DNA from: an uncultured Flammeovirgaceae bacterium
Lineage (GTDB): Bacteria > Bacteroidota > Bacteroidia > Cytophagales > Cyclobacteriaceae
Direction: 5' to 3'
NCBI GenBank assembly: GCA_946480685.1
Contig: CAMLLI010000243.1
Location: 1 to 6,737, forward strand
DNA length: 6,737 nucleotides
This document shows positions 1 to 6,737 of this stretch, piece by piece. The stretch's first letter is position 1. Each line of letters opens with the position of its first letter. A model generated the notes under the pieces. It had not been told where the DNA came from, did no database searches, and worked only from the letters and a program-made list of their open reading frames with translations. A program made the position numbers and the translations under genes.

Positions 1-3000
1 TCTCATAGCTCGCGAACACAGGTATCTTTATACCAGTGTTACCTGGCAAAAGTTTATCAAGGTTGACAGATGCAGATACATCATACGCAGTTGTCTCATC
101 GCGGGTGCGTTCTGATATTTTCGAACTTATACTTCCGAAGCCATACGTGGTATGTTTTACAGCGCCATTTATAGTCGCAAAGTCCGCCAATTTAATTGTA
201 GCGGATGAGGTCAGTGCCCAGCCGGCGGTTCGATCAAAGTCTGTAACACGAAGTTCATTCGCCCATATACAACCGGAGTATGCACGCTTGTCGGCAGAGC
301 GCGGATTGCGTACACCGATCATAACGGCAAGCACACTGCTCAGATCAGGTCTTCCGAGTATCCGCAGCAAATGTCTTCCTGATTCTTTCGGACCTGCCAA
401 CGGATATACCTGCGTCAATGAGTAATTTGCCTTATCACGTTCCGTTTTCAAAGTATATAGTTCATTCAGCACGAGGTTGATTTCGTTTTCTTCGGGCCAC
501 ACACCGCGTTCGGATCCATCATTCGGATCAGAGATCTTTAGCGGTATCTGTATCTCGTAGTAGTTTTCGGTGAAGTCTGTACCAATGCGCATAAAAGCAT
601 ATAGCTGATCGTTACCAGCCTGGCTGTTTGCGTGAAAGAACATCTTGATTCGGCCATAGTTAAAGAGATCAACTGAAAGATTTTTATAGATTGCACGGGA
701 TGTTCCATCGGCCAGTTCATCTACACAAACCTGCACCGACTGTTCATTGAGCAAACGCGAAACGGAAGAAGTGTTATCACGATCGCGCACAACACCCGGC
801 GGAATAACATAACCTGACTTATTAGCCGCTACATCTTTCACAGCATTCTCTTCGAGATTCACAACCGATACTGTAAAATTATCGAAGGTTGGTTCGGTGA
901 TTTCACTAAACCCGGCATCATTCAAATCATCTGTAGTATACCTCCGCCAGTAACTTCCTACCATTCTGAAATTAGCGAGACGCAACACCACCGGCTCCGT
1001 AAACTCCGTCAGCAACATGCGTATATATTTGATCGACTTGAAGTCCTCGATGTTACCAAACTTTGCTTCATACTCACGAATTGGTATACGAAATAAATAC
1101 CAGGTAACAGATTCTTTCAGATCGTTGGTATTACTCGTGGTAATCTTGTCCACTATATATTCATTATCAACAGCGAGTTGCCCGGGTTTCAGATTTATAT
1201 CGTATTGATAATATTCTTCTGTCTCATTGAGTGTATTATCCGCATTAATATCTTCATTATCGGGTGTGAGGTAACTGGAGTACGCGATCTCCGAACCGGA
1301 AGCAATAGGTGAATTGCCGTCTTGTCCATTGTAGTCTTTATAGCGCTGCAATATCTTCGCATTCGCTGCATCATATTTACTATCGAGAAAGTATGTAAAG
1401 TTATCGGCCGAAGGATCGCTTTGTACTTTATCGCGGGCAGCTACATTTACCGTGTTGATGTAAGTGCGGAAGTAATCAATTTCCTTTGTATCAGGCAAGC
1501 CATCGAACCCTACATCCTGATTATCGCGTGCGGCACCAGATGTATTATCAAAACTGCTGGTGAGATATTGCTCGGTGGTAACATAGCCCCAGTTGTTGGC
1601 TGCTACTTCGCCTGCAAGATTTCCATCCGCAGGCAAACCATTTTCAAATGCATGACGCGAATCCCGCATAACATCTTCTGAAATATTACCAAGCTGAAAG
1701 ACAAGTCGTCCACCCGTTGTATTCGATTTGTTATATATACCGTCAAGCACTTTGCCATTGTCACTGGTAAGATTGATGAACGGGTCCATCATCCAGAACT
1801 CTATATACTCTATATTAGCTTTATCAAAATCTGTTTCAGAAGTAACCGCTTTCGTTATAGCGCCCCAACTGCTTTGCGGATTGGTGAGCATGCCATTGTT
1901 ATCGAGCGATCGATTATAGTTATAGGGGCCACGTTCATTCGGGAAGTATGCTATATCGAATATCTGTTCGTAATATATACCTTGTGTCAATTGCTTGTAT
2001 GGAAATATTTCTGTTGGTCCAACCATACGCACATAGTGATTATTCAGATCAATGTCCGTAATGTTATCGGGCTTTAATGAACCACCATCGCGTTGCAATT
2101 GATTATCGATGGTATACCATGCTATCTTGGCCCGATTATAGCCGGCTGTTACATCATCTGCAGCACCTGCGCTGGGATCAAAACGATGATCGTCTGTCTT
2201 CGGAACACTGGAGAGTTTCCATCCTGCAGTACTCATCAATGAATACGGTGTTGTTGTATTTTCAAAATCATCTATATACCCTGTACCTTCACCATCAATA
2301 ACATTAGAGGTTCCCGGAATGAGCTGTGCGAATTCTCCTGTAAAACTCACCGATGATTTTTCCTTCGTCTGGATCAGCGGCAATGCATCCACCAACTTCG
2401 TCAGCATACGACTTTCCTTGTTGATGTTAAAATCAAGACCATACTGAACATTGCGGGCAGGCTCGGTGCCTACAGTATTACGACTTACCACCGGCCGCTC
2501 ATTGTAGTATAAAAGCGTAGAACCGAAATTTACATCATCATTAAGTTTATAGTCTAAGCGTGTACCGAGCAGACTTTTATTCTGAAACGAGAACGCATCA
2601 GACTGTTCGTACTGCACTTCAATGTCCTTTCCGGAATTCATGATGGATTCATTGAGGATTGTTACTTTACCAAAAGTATAGTCTACAACATAGTCCGTCC
2701 CTTCGGTTAACAAAATTCCACCGGCATATACTTTCACAGAACCTTGTGCCACGCCAAAACCGGGTATAACAATTTCGTTGGAAGAACTGGCGGTATACTC
2801 GCCCGTTAAATAAAATTTATTCTTGGAAGCAAAGAGTGCAGCATCCGAACGTGTTGTACCGTAAAGCGTATCGTATGCATACTTGGAGATGAGTGCATTC
2901 TCTGAAGGCTCGCCTTCAAAGGCATCGCGCAATGCCTCGCGAAAGGGTTTCAGGTATGGGAATATAATTAAGCCCGAAGCGGAGTTTATTGTAACGCCTT

Positions 3001-4777
3001 CTACGAAATCGAAGTTACCATCGCGTTGACGATCGTTAAGCGTGTTGAGTTTATCGAGACCAAAAATTTCTATAAGCTGTCGCGTGCGCACCGTTGTACC
3101 GGCCTGCAACTGTGGGTTATCAATGCCAGTCGCATCATCGCGATAAATTATGCGCAACTGAAAACCATTCTGTGATAATTGTGTTGCTCCGAGACTATAT
3201 ATATTCTTCATCATGAGCTCCCACGTGGGTATAGTTTTACCGTCCGAATCGCGAATGGCAATTTTACGCGGACGGAGCAACTTCAGAAAGATCACATCCT
3301 CATCGGCAAGGCCTGAGTAGTCTTCGGAGAGTTCTCCAACCTTATAAGACTTTCCGTTATAGGTATACTCATACGCTACCGCGAGCGCTTCATCGTTTTG
3401 TAATTTTGTACCGAGTGTAAGATATCCCAACTGGGAGTGATACGTATATTCCGTAGATGCCAGTTTACGCGCACCGGTTATCTTTTCAAAGTCAGTTCCG
3501 TTGTTATTATCCTCTTCAAAAAAAATCTCCAGCGTACTGTTGATACCATCGGCAGCGCGGTTCTGTGCAGTTGCAAAAGCAAATAAATTGTTAGCCCCGT
3601 TGGATGCAGGTATCGCCGTTCCGTTGGACGTTACTGCTGCATTATATATTACTCTTCCTTCACCGAGATCCATCAGTCCTACAACGTTTCGAAGGGTTTG
3701 TGTATCGCTCTTCCGGTTCAGTACATATACTTCCACGCGGGTTATATTTACACCTGAAATTACCTGTGGTGTGTTGGAGATCCACCGGGTATAATTTTCC
3801 CGAAAGAAATGTCCGAGAAAAAAATGGCGGTTCTCATCATAATTAGACGCTATGATTTCAAAGGGTCGGTTCTGTCCGTTGCTGTTTCCGTCTACATTAA
3901 TTGAAGACGCTTTACCACGTTGCGTGGAAGCAATTACGGTTGCCTTTAATTTACCGAACTGCAGCTGCGTTTTTACACCAAACAGATTTTGTGCTCCCTG
4001 TATCAACGTATTGTTTAAAGGCAGACTTACATTTCCGATTTCCAGTTTCTGAAGTATATCTTCTTTAAAACCGGTATACTCTACTTTCATATTATTCTGG
4101 AAGTCGAATGAATTATTATTATCGAAGTTGGCGGACACCTGAAGCTTCTCTCCTATTTTTCCAACCACGCTCATGTTGATCTGCTGATCAAATACAAAAC
4201 CACCTGAACGTTGCTGACGAATAGGAATCGCCGGATTATTAAGTCGCTGGAACGAGGCACCAAAATCGAGTGTAACAAATCCACGTGGTACCAGTTCAAT
4301 ATAGCTTCCTCCAAAAATGCGATCAAGCACAGGACTGATATATATCCTGGGATTGATACTTCGTCCGCTTACTTCACTTTCGCCATCGGCAGCACGTGAA
4401 CGATTCTTCCAGTAGCTTTTCAACAACTCGCGCTCCTGGTATTGTTTATACTCTTCGAGCGTCATAGATGAAGCAGGTCTATAGGACAGCTTACCGATCG
4501 TCTCGCGAATGGTATATGTACCGGAAGTATCCATCGCTATATCCACCCTCACCGGGTCTTTAAGTTGCATAGGAGTATGGGTCTCCGGATTAGCAAACGG
4601 ATCGCCATACCGGTCACCAACCTGATAGGTTGGTTTTGTGTGGGATTGATAGCGTGTTGAATCTTTTGGTTGCTGCGCGAATAGCGTTACCGTTGTGCAA
4701 AAAAGAAGCGATAGCGAGAGCATGCCATACACTGCTATAGGGAGAAGGTTTAGTCGTAAACGGCTTGAGGATGTCAA
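1..4777 (-). CDS. sprA: Cell-surface protein SprA, T9SS outer-membrane translocon (N-terminal two thirds; 3' end outside window)
   Basis: SprA (Sov in Porphyromonas) is the giant outer-membrane beta-barrel through which the type IX secretion system exports folded cargo. The frame is open from a TAA at 4793-4795 to the window edge, giving 1592 codons with no stop or frameshift. Full-length SprA is typically about 2,300-2,500 residues, so the C-terminus is missing. Recognisable family segments, counted from the TTG start, are VGDRYGDPFANP (about 53-64), SGGFVFDQQINMSVVGKIGE (about 190), NKFYLTGEYT (653), YIDDFEN (about 835), DFDKANIEYIEFWMMDPF (about 983-1000), NTLNETEEYYQY (about 1181), REYEAKFGNIEDFKSI (about 1234), AVMIGVRNP (about 1484) and CIWANELRVTDFDR (about 1503). 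The TTG at 4777 is preferred over the first ATG at 4723 because the extra 18 residues supply an arginine-bearing n-region (SSSRLRLN) and complete a signal peptide ending near LFAQ. The start is therefore less certain than the identity. A structured spacer and a terminator separate it from the efflux operon upstream. Confidence 0.97.
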   Translation of the reverse strand, partial: MTSSSRLRLNLLPIAVYGMLSLSLLFCTTVTLFAQQPKDSTRYQSHTKPTYQVGDRYGDPFANPETHTPMQLKDPVRVDIAMDTSGTYTIRETIGKLSYRPASSMTLEEYKQYQERELLKSYWKNRSRAADGESEVSGRSINPRIYISPVLDRIFGGSYIELVPRGFVTLDFGASFQRLNNPAIPIRQQRSGGFVFDQQINMSVVGKIGEKLQVSANFDNNNSFDFQNNMKVEYTGFKEDILQKLEIGNVSLPLNNTLIQGAQNLFGVKTQLQFGKLKATVIASTQRGKASSINVDGNSNGQNRPFEIIASNYDENRHFFLGHFFRENYTRWISNTPQVISGVNITRVEVYVLNRKSDTQTLRNVVGLMDLGEGRVIYNAAVTSNGTAIPASNGANNLFAFATAQNRAADGINSTLEIFFEEDNNNGTDFEKITGARKLASTEYTYHSQLGYLTLGTKLQNDEALAVAYEYTYNGKSYKVGELSEDYSGLADEDVIFLKLLRPRKIAIRDSDGKTIPTWELMMKNIYSLGATQLSQNGFQLRIIYRDDATGIDNPQLQAGTTVRTRQLIEIFGLDKLNTLNDRQRDGNFDFVEGVTINSASGLIIFPYLKPFREALRDAFEGEPSENALISKYAYDTLYGTTRSDAALFASKNKFYLTGEYTASSSNEIVIPGFGVAQGSVKVYAGGILLTEGTDYVVDYTFGKVTILNESIMNSGKDIEVQYEQSDAFSFQNKSLLGTRLDYKLNDDVNFGSTLLYYNERPVVSRNTVGTEPARNVQYGLDFNINKESRMLTKLVDALPLIQTKEKSSVSFTGEFAQLIPGTSNVIDGEGTGYIDDFENTTTPYSLMSTAGWKLSSVPKTDDHRFDPSAGAADDVTAGYNRAKIAWYTIDNQLQRDGGSLKPDNITDIDLNNHYVRMVGPTEIFPYKQLTQGIYYEQIFDIAYFPNERGPYNYNRSLDNNGMLTNPQSSWGAITKAVTSETDFDKANIEYIEFWMMDPFINLTSDNGKVLDGIYNKSNTTGGRLVFQLGNISEDVMRDSRHAFENGLPADGNLAGEVAANNWGYVTTEQYLTSSFDNTSGAARDNQDVGFDGLPDTKEIDYFRTYINTVNVAARDKVQSDPSADNFTYFLDSKYDAANAKILQRYKDYNGQDGNSPIASGSEIAYSSYLTPDNEDINADNTLNETEEYYQYDINLKPGQLAVDNEYIVDKITTSNTNDLKESVTWYLFRIPIREYEAKFGNIEDFKSIKYIRMLLTEFTEPVVLRLANFRMVGSYWRRYTTDDLNDAGFSEITEPTFDNFTVSVVNLEENAVKDVAANKSGYVIPPGVVRDRDNTSSVSRLLNEQSVQVCVDELADGTSRAIYKNLSVDLFNYGRIKMFFHANSQAGNDQLYAFMRIGTDFTENYYEIQIPLKISDPNDGSERGVWPEENEINLVLNELYTLKTERDKANYSLTQVYPLAGPKESGRHLLRILGRPDLSSVLAVMIGVRNPRSADKRAYSGCIWANELRVTDFDRTAGWALTSSATIKLADFATINGAVKHTTYGFGSISSKISERTRDETTAYDVSASVNLDKLLPGNTGIKIPVFASYE

Positions 4778-4782
4778 TATAT

Positions 4783-4799
4783 TTATACCGTGTTATACC
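4783..4799. repeat. Direct repeat TTATACC x2, 10-bp period, just upstream of sprA
   Basis: TTATACC occurs at 4783-4789 and again at 4793-4799, so on the minus strand GGTATAA is repeated one helical turn apart, 6 bp before the preferred TTG start of sprA. A third copy in the opposite orientation lies at 4858-4864. The spacing suits a paired operator or overlapping promoter elements, but TATACC-like words are common throughout this window, so a chance origin is quite possible. Confidence 0.35.
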
Positions 4800-4809
4800 A
4801 AGAGCTCTT
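4800..4809. repeat. Perfect 10-bp palindrome AAGAGCTCTT upstream of sprA
   Basis: AAGAGCTCTT is identical to its reverse complement and directly abuts the direct repeat at 4783-4799, 23 bp before the preferred sprA start. It could be a dimeric regulator site. No known regulator motif is recognised, and a single 10-bp palindrome is weak evidence. Confidence 0.3.
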
Positions 4810-4873
4810 AGTACCGCGATGGTAAAGTGCGCGGCAAGGAAAGTAACGCCCTGGTGAGGTATAATCATCTACA

Positions 4874-4897
4874 GGATGGTGTATGTGTAGACCATCC
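4874..4897. repeat. Inverted repeat, 7-bp perfect arms, in the sprA upstream spacer
   Basis: The arms GGATGGT (4874-4880) and ACCATCC (4891-4897) are perfect reverse complements around a 10-base loop. A smaller GCGG/CCGC hairpin with a 4-base loop follows at 4899-4910. Neither is followed by a T-run on either strand, so they do not look like terminators. They would lie in the sprA leader only if transcription starts upstream of them. Confidence 0.55.
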
Positions 4898-4918
4898 AGC
4901 GGGTTTCCGCGATAAAAC

Positions 4919-4944
4919 TGGCGCAAGTCTGAAAACTTGTGCCA
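4919..4944. repeat. Long inverted repeat, 10-bp arms with one mismatch
   Basis: The arms TGGCGCAAGT (4919-4928) and ACTTGTGCCA (4935-4944) pair over ten positions around the 6-base loop CTGAAA. The single mismatch (4923 with 4940) is G-U in plus-strand RNA but A-C in minus-strand RNA, so the hairpin is better on the plus sense although no plus-strand gene is seen. There is no adjacent T-run. With the next hairpin it resembles the paired palindromes of REP-type intergenic repeats, but only one copy is present here, so that reading is inference. Confidence 0.6.
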
Positions 4945-4949
4945 ACACT

Positions 4950-4973
4950 GCAACCAGCCTTCCGACTGGTTAC
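4950..4973. repeat. Inverted repeat AACCAG/CTGGTT next to the efflux terminator
   Basis: The arms AACCAG (4952-4957) and CTGGTT (4966-4971) are perfect around an 8-base loop, and an outer G-C pair (4950 with 4973) forms after one mismatch. On the minus strand it starts directly after the U-tract of the efflux terminator. It lacks its own T-run, so it is more likely part of the palindromic cluster than a second terminator. Confidence 0.55.
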
Positions 4974-5007
4974 AAAAAAAAGAGGCGATCACCACTGACC
5001 GCCTCTT
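4973..5007 (-). terminator. Rho-independent terminator of the efflux operon
   Basis: On the minus strand the stem AAGAGGCG (5007-5000) pairs perfectly with CGCCTCTT (4987-4980). It extends by three more pairs inside one mismatch, leaving a 4-base loop at 4992-4995. Seven further T residues follow the stem (4980 to 4974, partly within its base). It begins 22 bases after the stop codon of the outer-membrane factor gene, the expected place for the end of that transcript. It insulates sprA from efflux transcription. Confidence 0.92.
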
Positions 5008-5029
5008 CTTTCCTGTTAAAAAATATAGC

Positions 5030-6454
5030 TTACTGCCAACCTCCTCCCAACGACTGATACAACTCCACCCGTGCACTAAGCTGTTGGCGAGTTACATCTG
5101 CCTTTGTGAGTTCAGCCTGCAGTGCGTTAGTCTGTGCCGTAATTACCTCGAGGTAATTGGCCATACCACTTCTGAATAAAAGTCGGGCATTCTGTACCGC
5201 CTGCTGCAATGTCTCTGCGCGCGCGGTCGCTACATCCTGCTGCGTTTTCAGTTTATCAAGTTTTACAAGCGCATTGGTAACTTCGTGTACCGCACCTGTT
5301 ACAGATTGTCTGAATTCGATAACACGTTGTTCACGTTCTGCCTTCGCTACTTCGAGTTGCGTGCGCAGTATACGTCTCTGAAATATAGGTTGCGTTAAAC
5401 TTCCTGCTACCGTACTGAATAATGATGCCGGCATAGAAAACCAGTTGCTGGCTTCGTATGCGTTTAGCCCACCCGTTGCAGTAAGGTTCAGTGAAGGGTA
5501 CATATTACCTTGCGCTACTCCTACACGTGCATTCGCTGCCACAAGTGCCTTCTCGCTCGCACGTACATCCGGACGATGACTCAAGAGATCGATCGGTACA
5601 CCAGTAGCAAGTATAGTATCAGTTACTATTACATTACTCAATTCAACGGTGCGGCTCACAGCTCCTGGCCAATCACCTAACAACAAACGCAGTCCGTTTT
5701 CCTGCAGTGTAATAGCTTGCTCGAACTGAGGTACCAGCAACGCTGCGTTCTGTTGCTGCGCTTTCGCTTGCTGCACGGCAAGCTCCGTTACTTCACCTGC
5801 TGTTTTCTGCAACTGTATCATCTGCACTATGCTGTCGCTCAACAGTACATTTCGCTTCGCGATCGCAAGCTGCGCATCCATCATCAACAAGTTATAGTAT
5901 GCGTTGGCAACTTGTGCTACGAGTTGTGTTTGGACAGCACGGCCTGCTTCGAACGACTGCAGATAGTCTGCGAGTGCGGCCTGTTTCTGTCTTCGTATTT
6001 TACCCCACACATCAATCTCCCAGGATATACTTGTACTCAATGTAAAATCCTCGATGTGATTTGTTCCAAGAAAGTTACTGAGGCTTATACCATTCAAACT
6101 GTTCTCGGAAGGATTGCTGGTGGAAGCTGAAGCCTGTGCACTCCACGCAGGAAGCCACGCTGCTCTCGCCTGTTTTGCGTATGACTGCGAGATCGATATA
6201 CGTTGAATCGCCAGTTGCAGATCATAATTACCGGCAATCGCTTTATCGATGAGTCGTACGAGTGTAGTGTCGGTAAAGAATTCCTTCCACGATTTGGTAG
6301 CAACACTGCTGTCGCCTACCGGTGCCGTTGTGCCGAACTGTTGTGGCGCTTTGAGATCGGGACGCTTGTAATTTTTCCCTACAGAACATCCTGCCAGGAT
6401 AACGGCAAACAGCACAACACCTATACCACTATATATAAATCGGTTACTATGCAT
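5030..6454 (-). CDS. RND efflux outer-membrane factor lipoprotein (TolC/OprM/NodT family), complete
   Basis: This 474-residue protein is the outer-membrane duct of a tripartite efflux pump. In this family three copies form a beta-barrel plus a long periplasmic alpha-helical tunnel that docks on the adaptor and permease. The N-terminus is a lipoprotein signal: a hydrophobic run (about 10-20) ending in the lipobox LAGC with C23 as the acylated cysteine, then the typical GKNYKRPDL. Two homologous efflux-protein halves follow. The first has ARAAWLPAW (about 97-104) and the hallmark SWEIDVWGKIRRQ (144-156). The second has GVPIDLLSHRPDVRASEKAL (285-304), the family's most diagnostic motif, then GNMYPSLNL (316-324). 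Glutamine- and alanine-rich heptads fit coiled-coil helices. Length is usual for the family. The ATG lies 28 bp after the permease stop, implying one operon; the leader is AT-rich with no convincing Shine-Dalgarno. The exported substrate cannot be told from the sequence. Confidence 0.97.
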   Translation of the reverse strand: MHSNRFIYSGIGVVLFAVILAGCSVGKNYKRPDLKAPQQFGTTAPVGDSSVATKSWKEFFTDTTLVRLIDKAIAGNYDLQLAIQRISISQSYAKQARAAWLPAWSAQASASTSNPSENSLNGISLSNFLGTNHIEDFTLSTSISWEIDVWGKIRRQKQAALADYLQSFEAGRAVQTQLVAQVANAYYNLLMMDAQLAIAKRNVLLSDSIVQMIQLQKTAGEVTELAVQQAKAQQQNAALLVPQFEQAITLQENGLRLLLGDWPGAVSRTVELSNVIVTDTILATGVPIDLLSHRPDVRASEKALVAANARVGVAQGNMYPSLNLTATGGLNAYEASNWFSMPASLFSTVAGSLTQPIFQRRILRTQLEVAKAEREQRVIEFRQSVTGAVHEVTNALVKLDKLKTQQDVATARAETLQQAVQNARLLFRSGMANYLEVITAQTNALQAELTKADVTRQQLSARVELYQSLGGGWQ

Positions 6455-6482
6455 GATTCTTTTATAATTAAAACTGTTACGA

Positions 6483-6737
6483 TTATTCGGTGATGGTATC
6501 TTCTTCTGTCTTCGGACCGCTCACCTTTTCCTGCAGGTATTGGAAGATGATGTAGAGTACCGGTATAACAAATATACCCAGCAATACACCCGTTAACATA
6601 CCACCGGCAGCACCTGTACTGATCGAGCGGTTACCCAATGCGGATGCACCGTTGGCACGCATCAGTGGTAACAAACCAACGATAAAGGCGAATGACGTCA
6701 TCAGAATCGGTCTCAGACGAAGCTTGGATGCTTCTAT
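6483..6737 (-). CDS. RND efflux permease (AcrB/HAE1 type), C-terminal 84 residues only
   Basis: This is the tail of a proton-driven inner-membrane pump, truncated by the window edge; full proteins of the family are about 1,030-1,070 residues. The visible part opens with IEASKLRLRPILMTSFAFIV, the strongly conserved EAxxxRxRPILMT segment leading into the penultimate transmembrane helix. It continues through GLLPLMRANGASALGNRSIS to the last helix (GGMLTGVLLGIFVIPVLYII), ending in a short cytoplasmic tail rich in acidic residues (KTEEDTITE) and a TAA at 6485-6483. The GNRSISTGAAGGM stretch is typical of the HAE1 hydrophobe/amphiphile branch rather than the heavy-metal branch, but the fragment is too short to assign a substrate. 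The outer-membrane factor follows after 28 bp; the adaptor is expected upstream of the permease. Confidence 0.95.
   Translation of the reverse strand: MEASKLRLRPILMTSFAFIVGLLPLMRANGASALGNRSISTGAAGGMLTGVLLGIFVIPVLYIIFQYLQEKVSGPKTEEDTITE

Noticed and set aside
36..425. Plus-strand open frame of 129 codons
   Set aside because: It lies fully antisense to the continuous sprA frame, whose translation here (ending IKIPVFASYE) is clearly conserved SprA; the plus-strand product resembles no known protein.
1322..1681. Plus-strand open frame of 119 codons with hydrophobic, cysteine-rich product
   Set aside because: It is antisense to conserved SprA segments such as SEDVMRDSRHAFENGLP; the apparent hydrophobicity is what the reverse of Asp/Asn-rich codons gives.
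4697..4723. Possible lipobox in SprA (LLFC, C27) suggesting a lipoprotein
   Set aside because: Position -1 is Phe rather than a small residue, and the cysteine is inside the hydrophobic core well before the likely cleavage near LFAQ; SprA is a barrel protein, not a lipoprotein.
4980..5007. Reading the terminator as bidirectional
   Set aside because: On the plus strand the stem is followed by CTTTCCTG rather than a T-tract, and there is no plus-strand gene upstream to terminate.
4614..5076. Two overlapping minus-strand frames (4868-4614 and 5076-4783) and a plus-strand frame (4827-5057) over the spacer
   Set aside because: They run across the hairpins and terminator and into the ends of sprA or the efflux gene in the wrong frame, with no recognisable domain or start context.
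5717..6130. Plus-strand open frame of 137 codons
   Set aside because: It is antisense to the outer-membrane factor gene across the WEIDVWGKIRR region; the Leu/Cys/Tyr-rich composition is that of a shadow frame.

Overview
The window is a stretch of a Bacteroidota chromosome. SprA, the translocon of the type IX secretion system (T9SS), occurs essentially only in that phylum, and the start regions are AT-rich without a clear Shine-Dalgarno, which is also usual there. A member of the Chitinophagales would fit, but this is inference and no marker gene fixes the family. Everything real is on the minus strand, so read from the right edge to the left.

Layout in transcription order: (1) 6737-6483, the last 84 residues of an AcrB-type RND inner-membrane efflux permease, cut by the window edge. 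(2) 6454-5030, a complete outer-membrane efflux lipoprotein (TolC/OprM/NodT family) starting 28 bp after the permease stop, so the two are almost certainly co-transcribed and form the pump and outer duct of one tripartite exporter. The periplasmic adaptor is expected further upstream, outside the window. (3) 5007-4973, a strong intrinsic terminator closing the efflux operon. (4) 4972-4778, a non-coding spacer rich in inverted repeats: hairpins at 4950-4973, 4919-4944 and 4874-4897, a 10-bp palindrome at 4800-4809, and a short direct repeat at 4783-4799 just before the next gene. (5) 4777 to 1, the first 1592 codons of sprA, one uninterrupted frame running off the left edge. About 800 C-terminal residues are probably missing, judging from the usual family size.

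The two units are functionally separate: a drug/solute efflux system and the outer-membrane pore that exports T9SS cargo such as gliding adhesins and secreted enzymes. The terminator and structured spacer argue that sprA has its own promoter. I hand-translated the whole sprA frame and found no internal stop or frameshift. All sizeable plus-strand frames are shadows of these genes. I see no RNA gene, insertion sequence, CRISPR array or clearly new system. The least explained part is the hairpin-rich spacer at 4783-5007.
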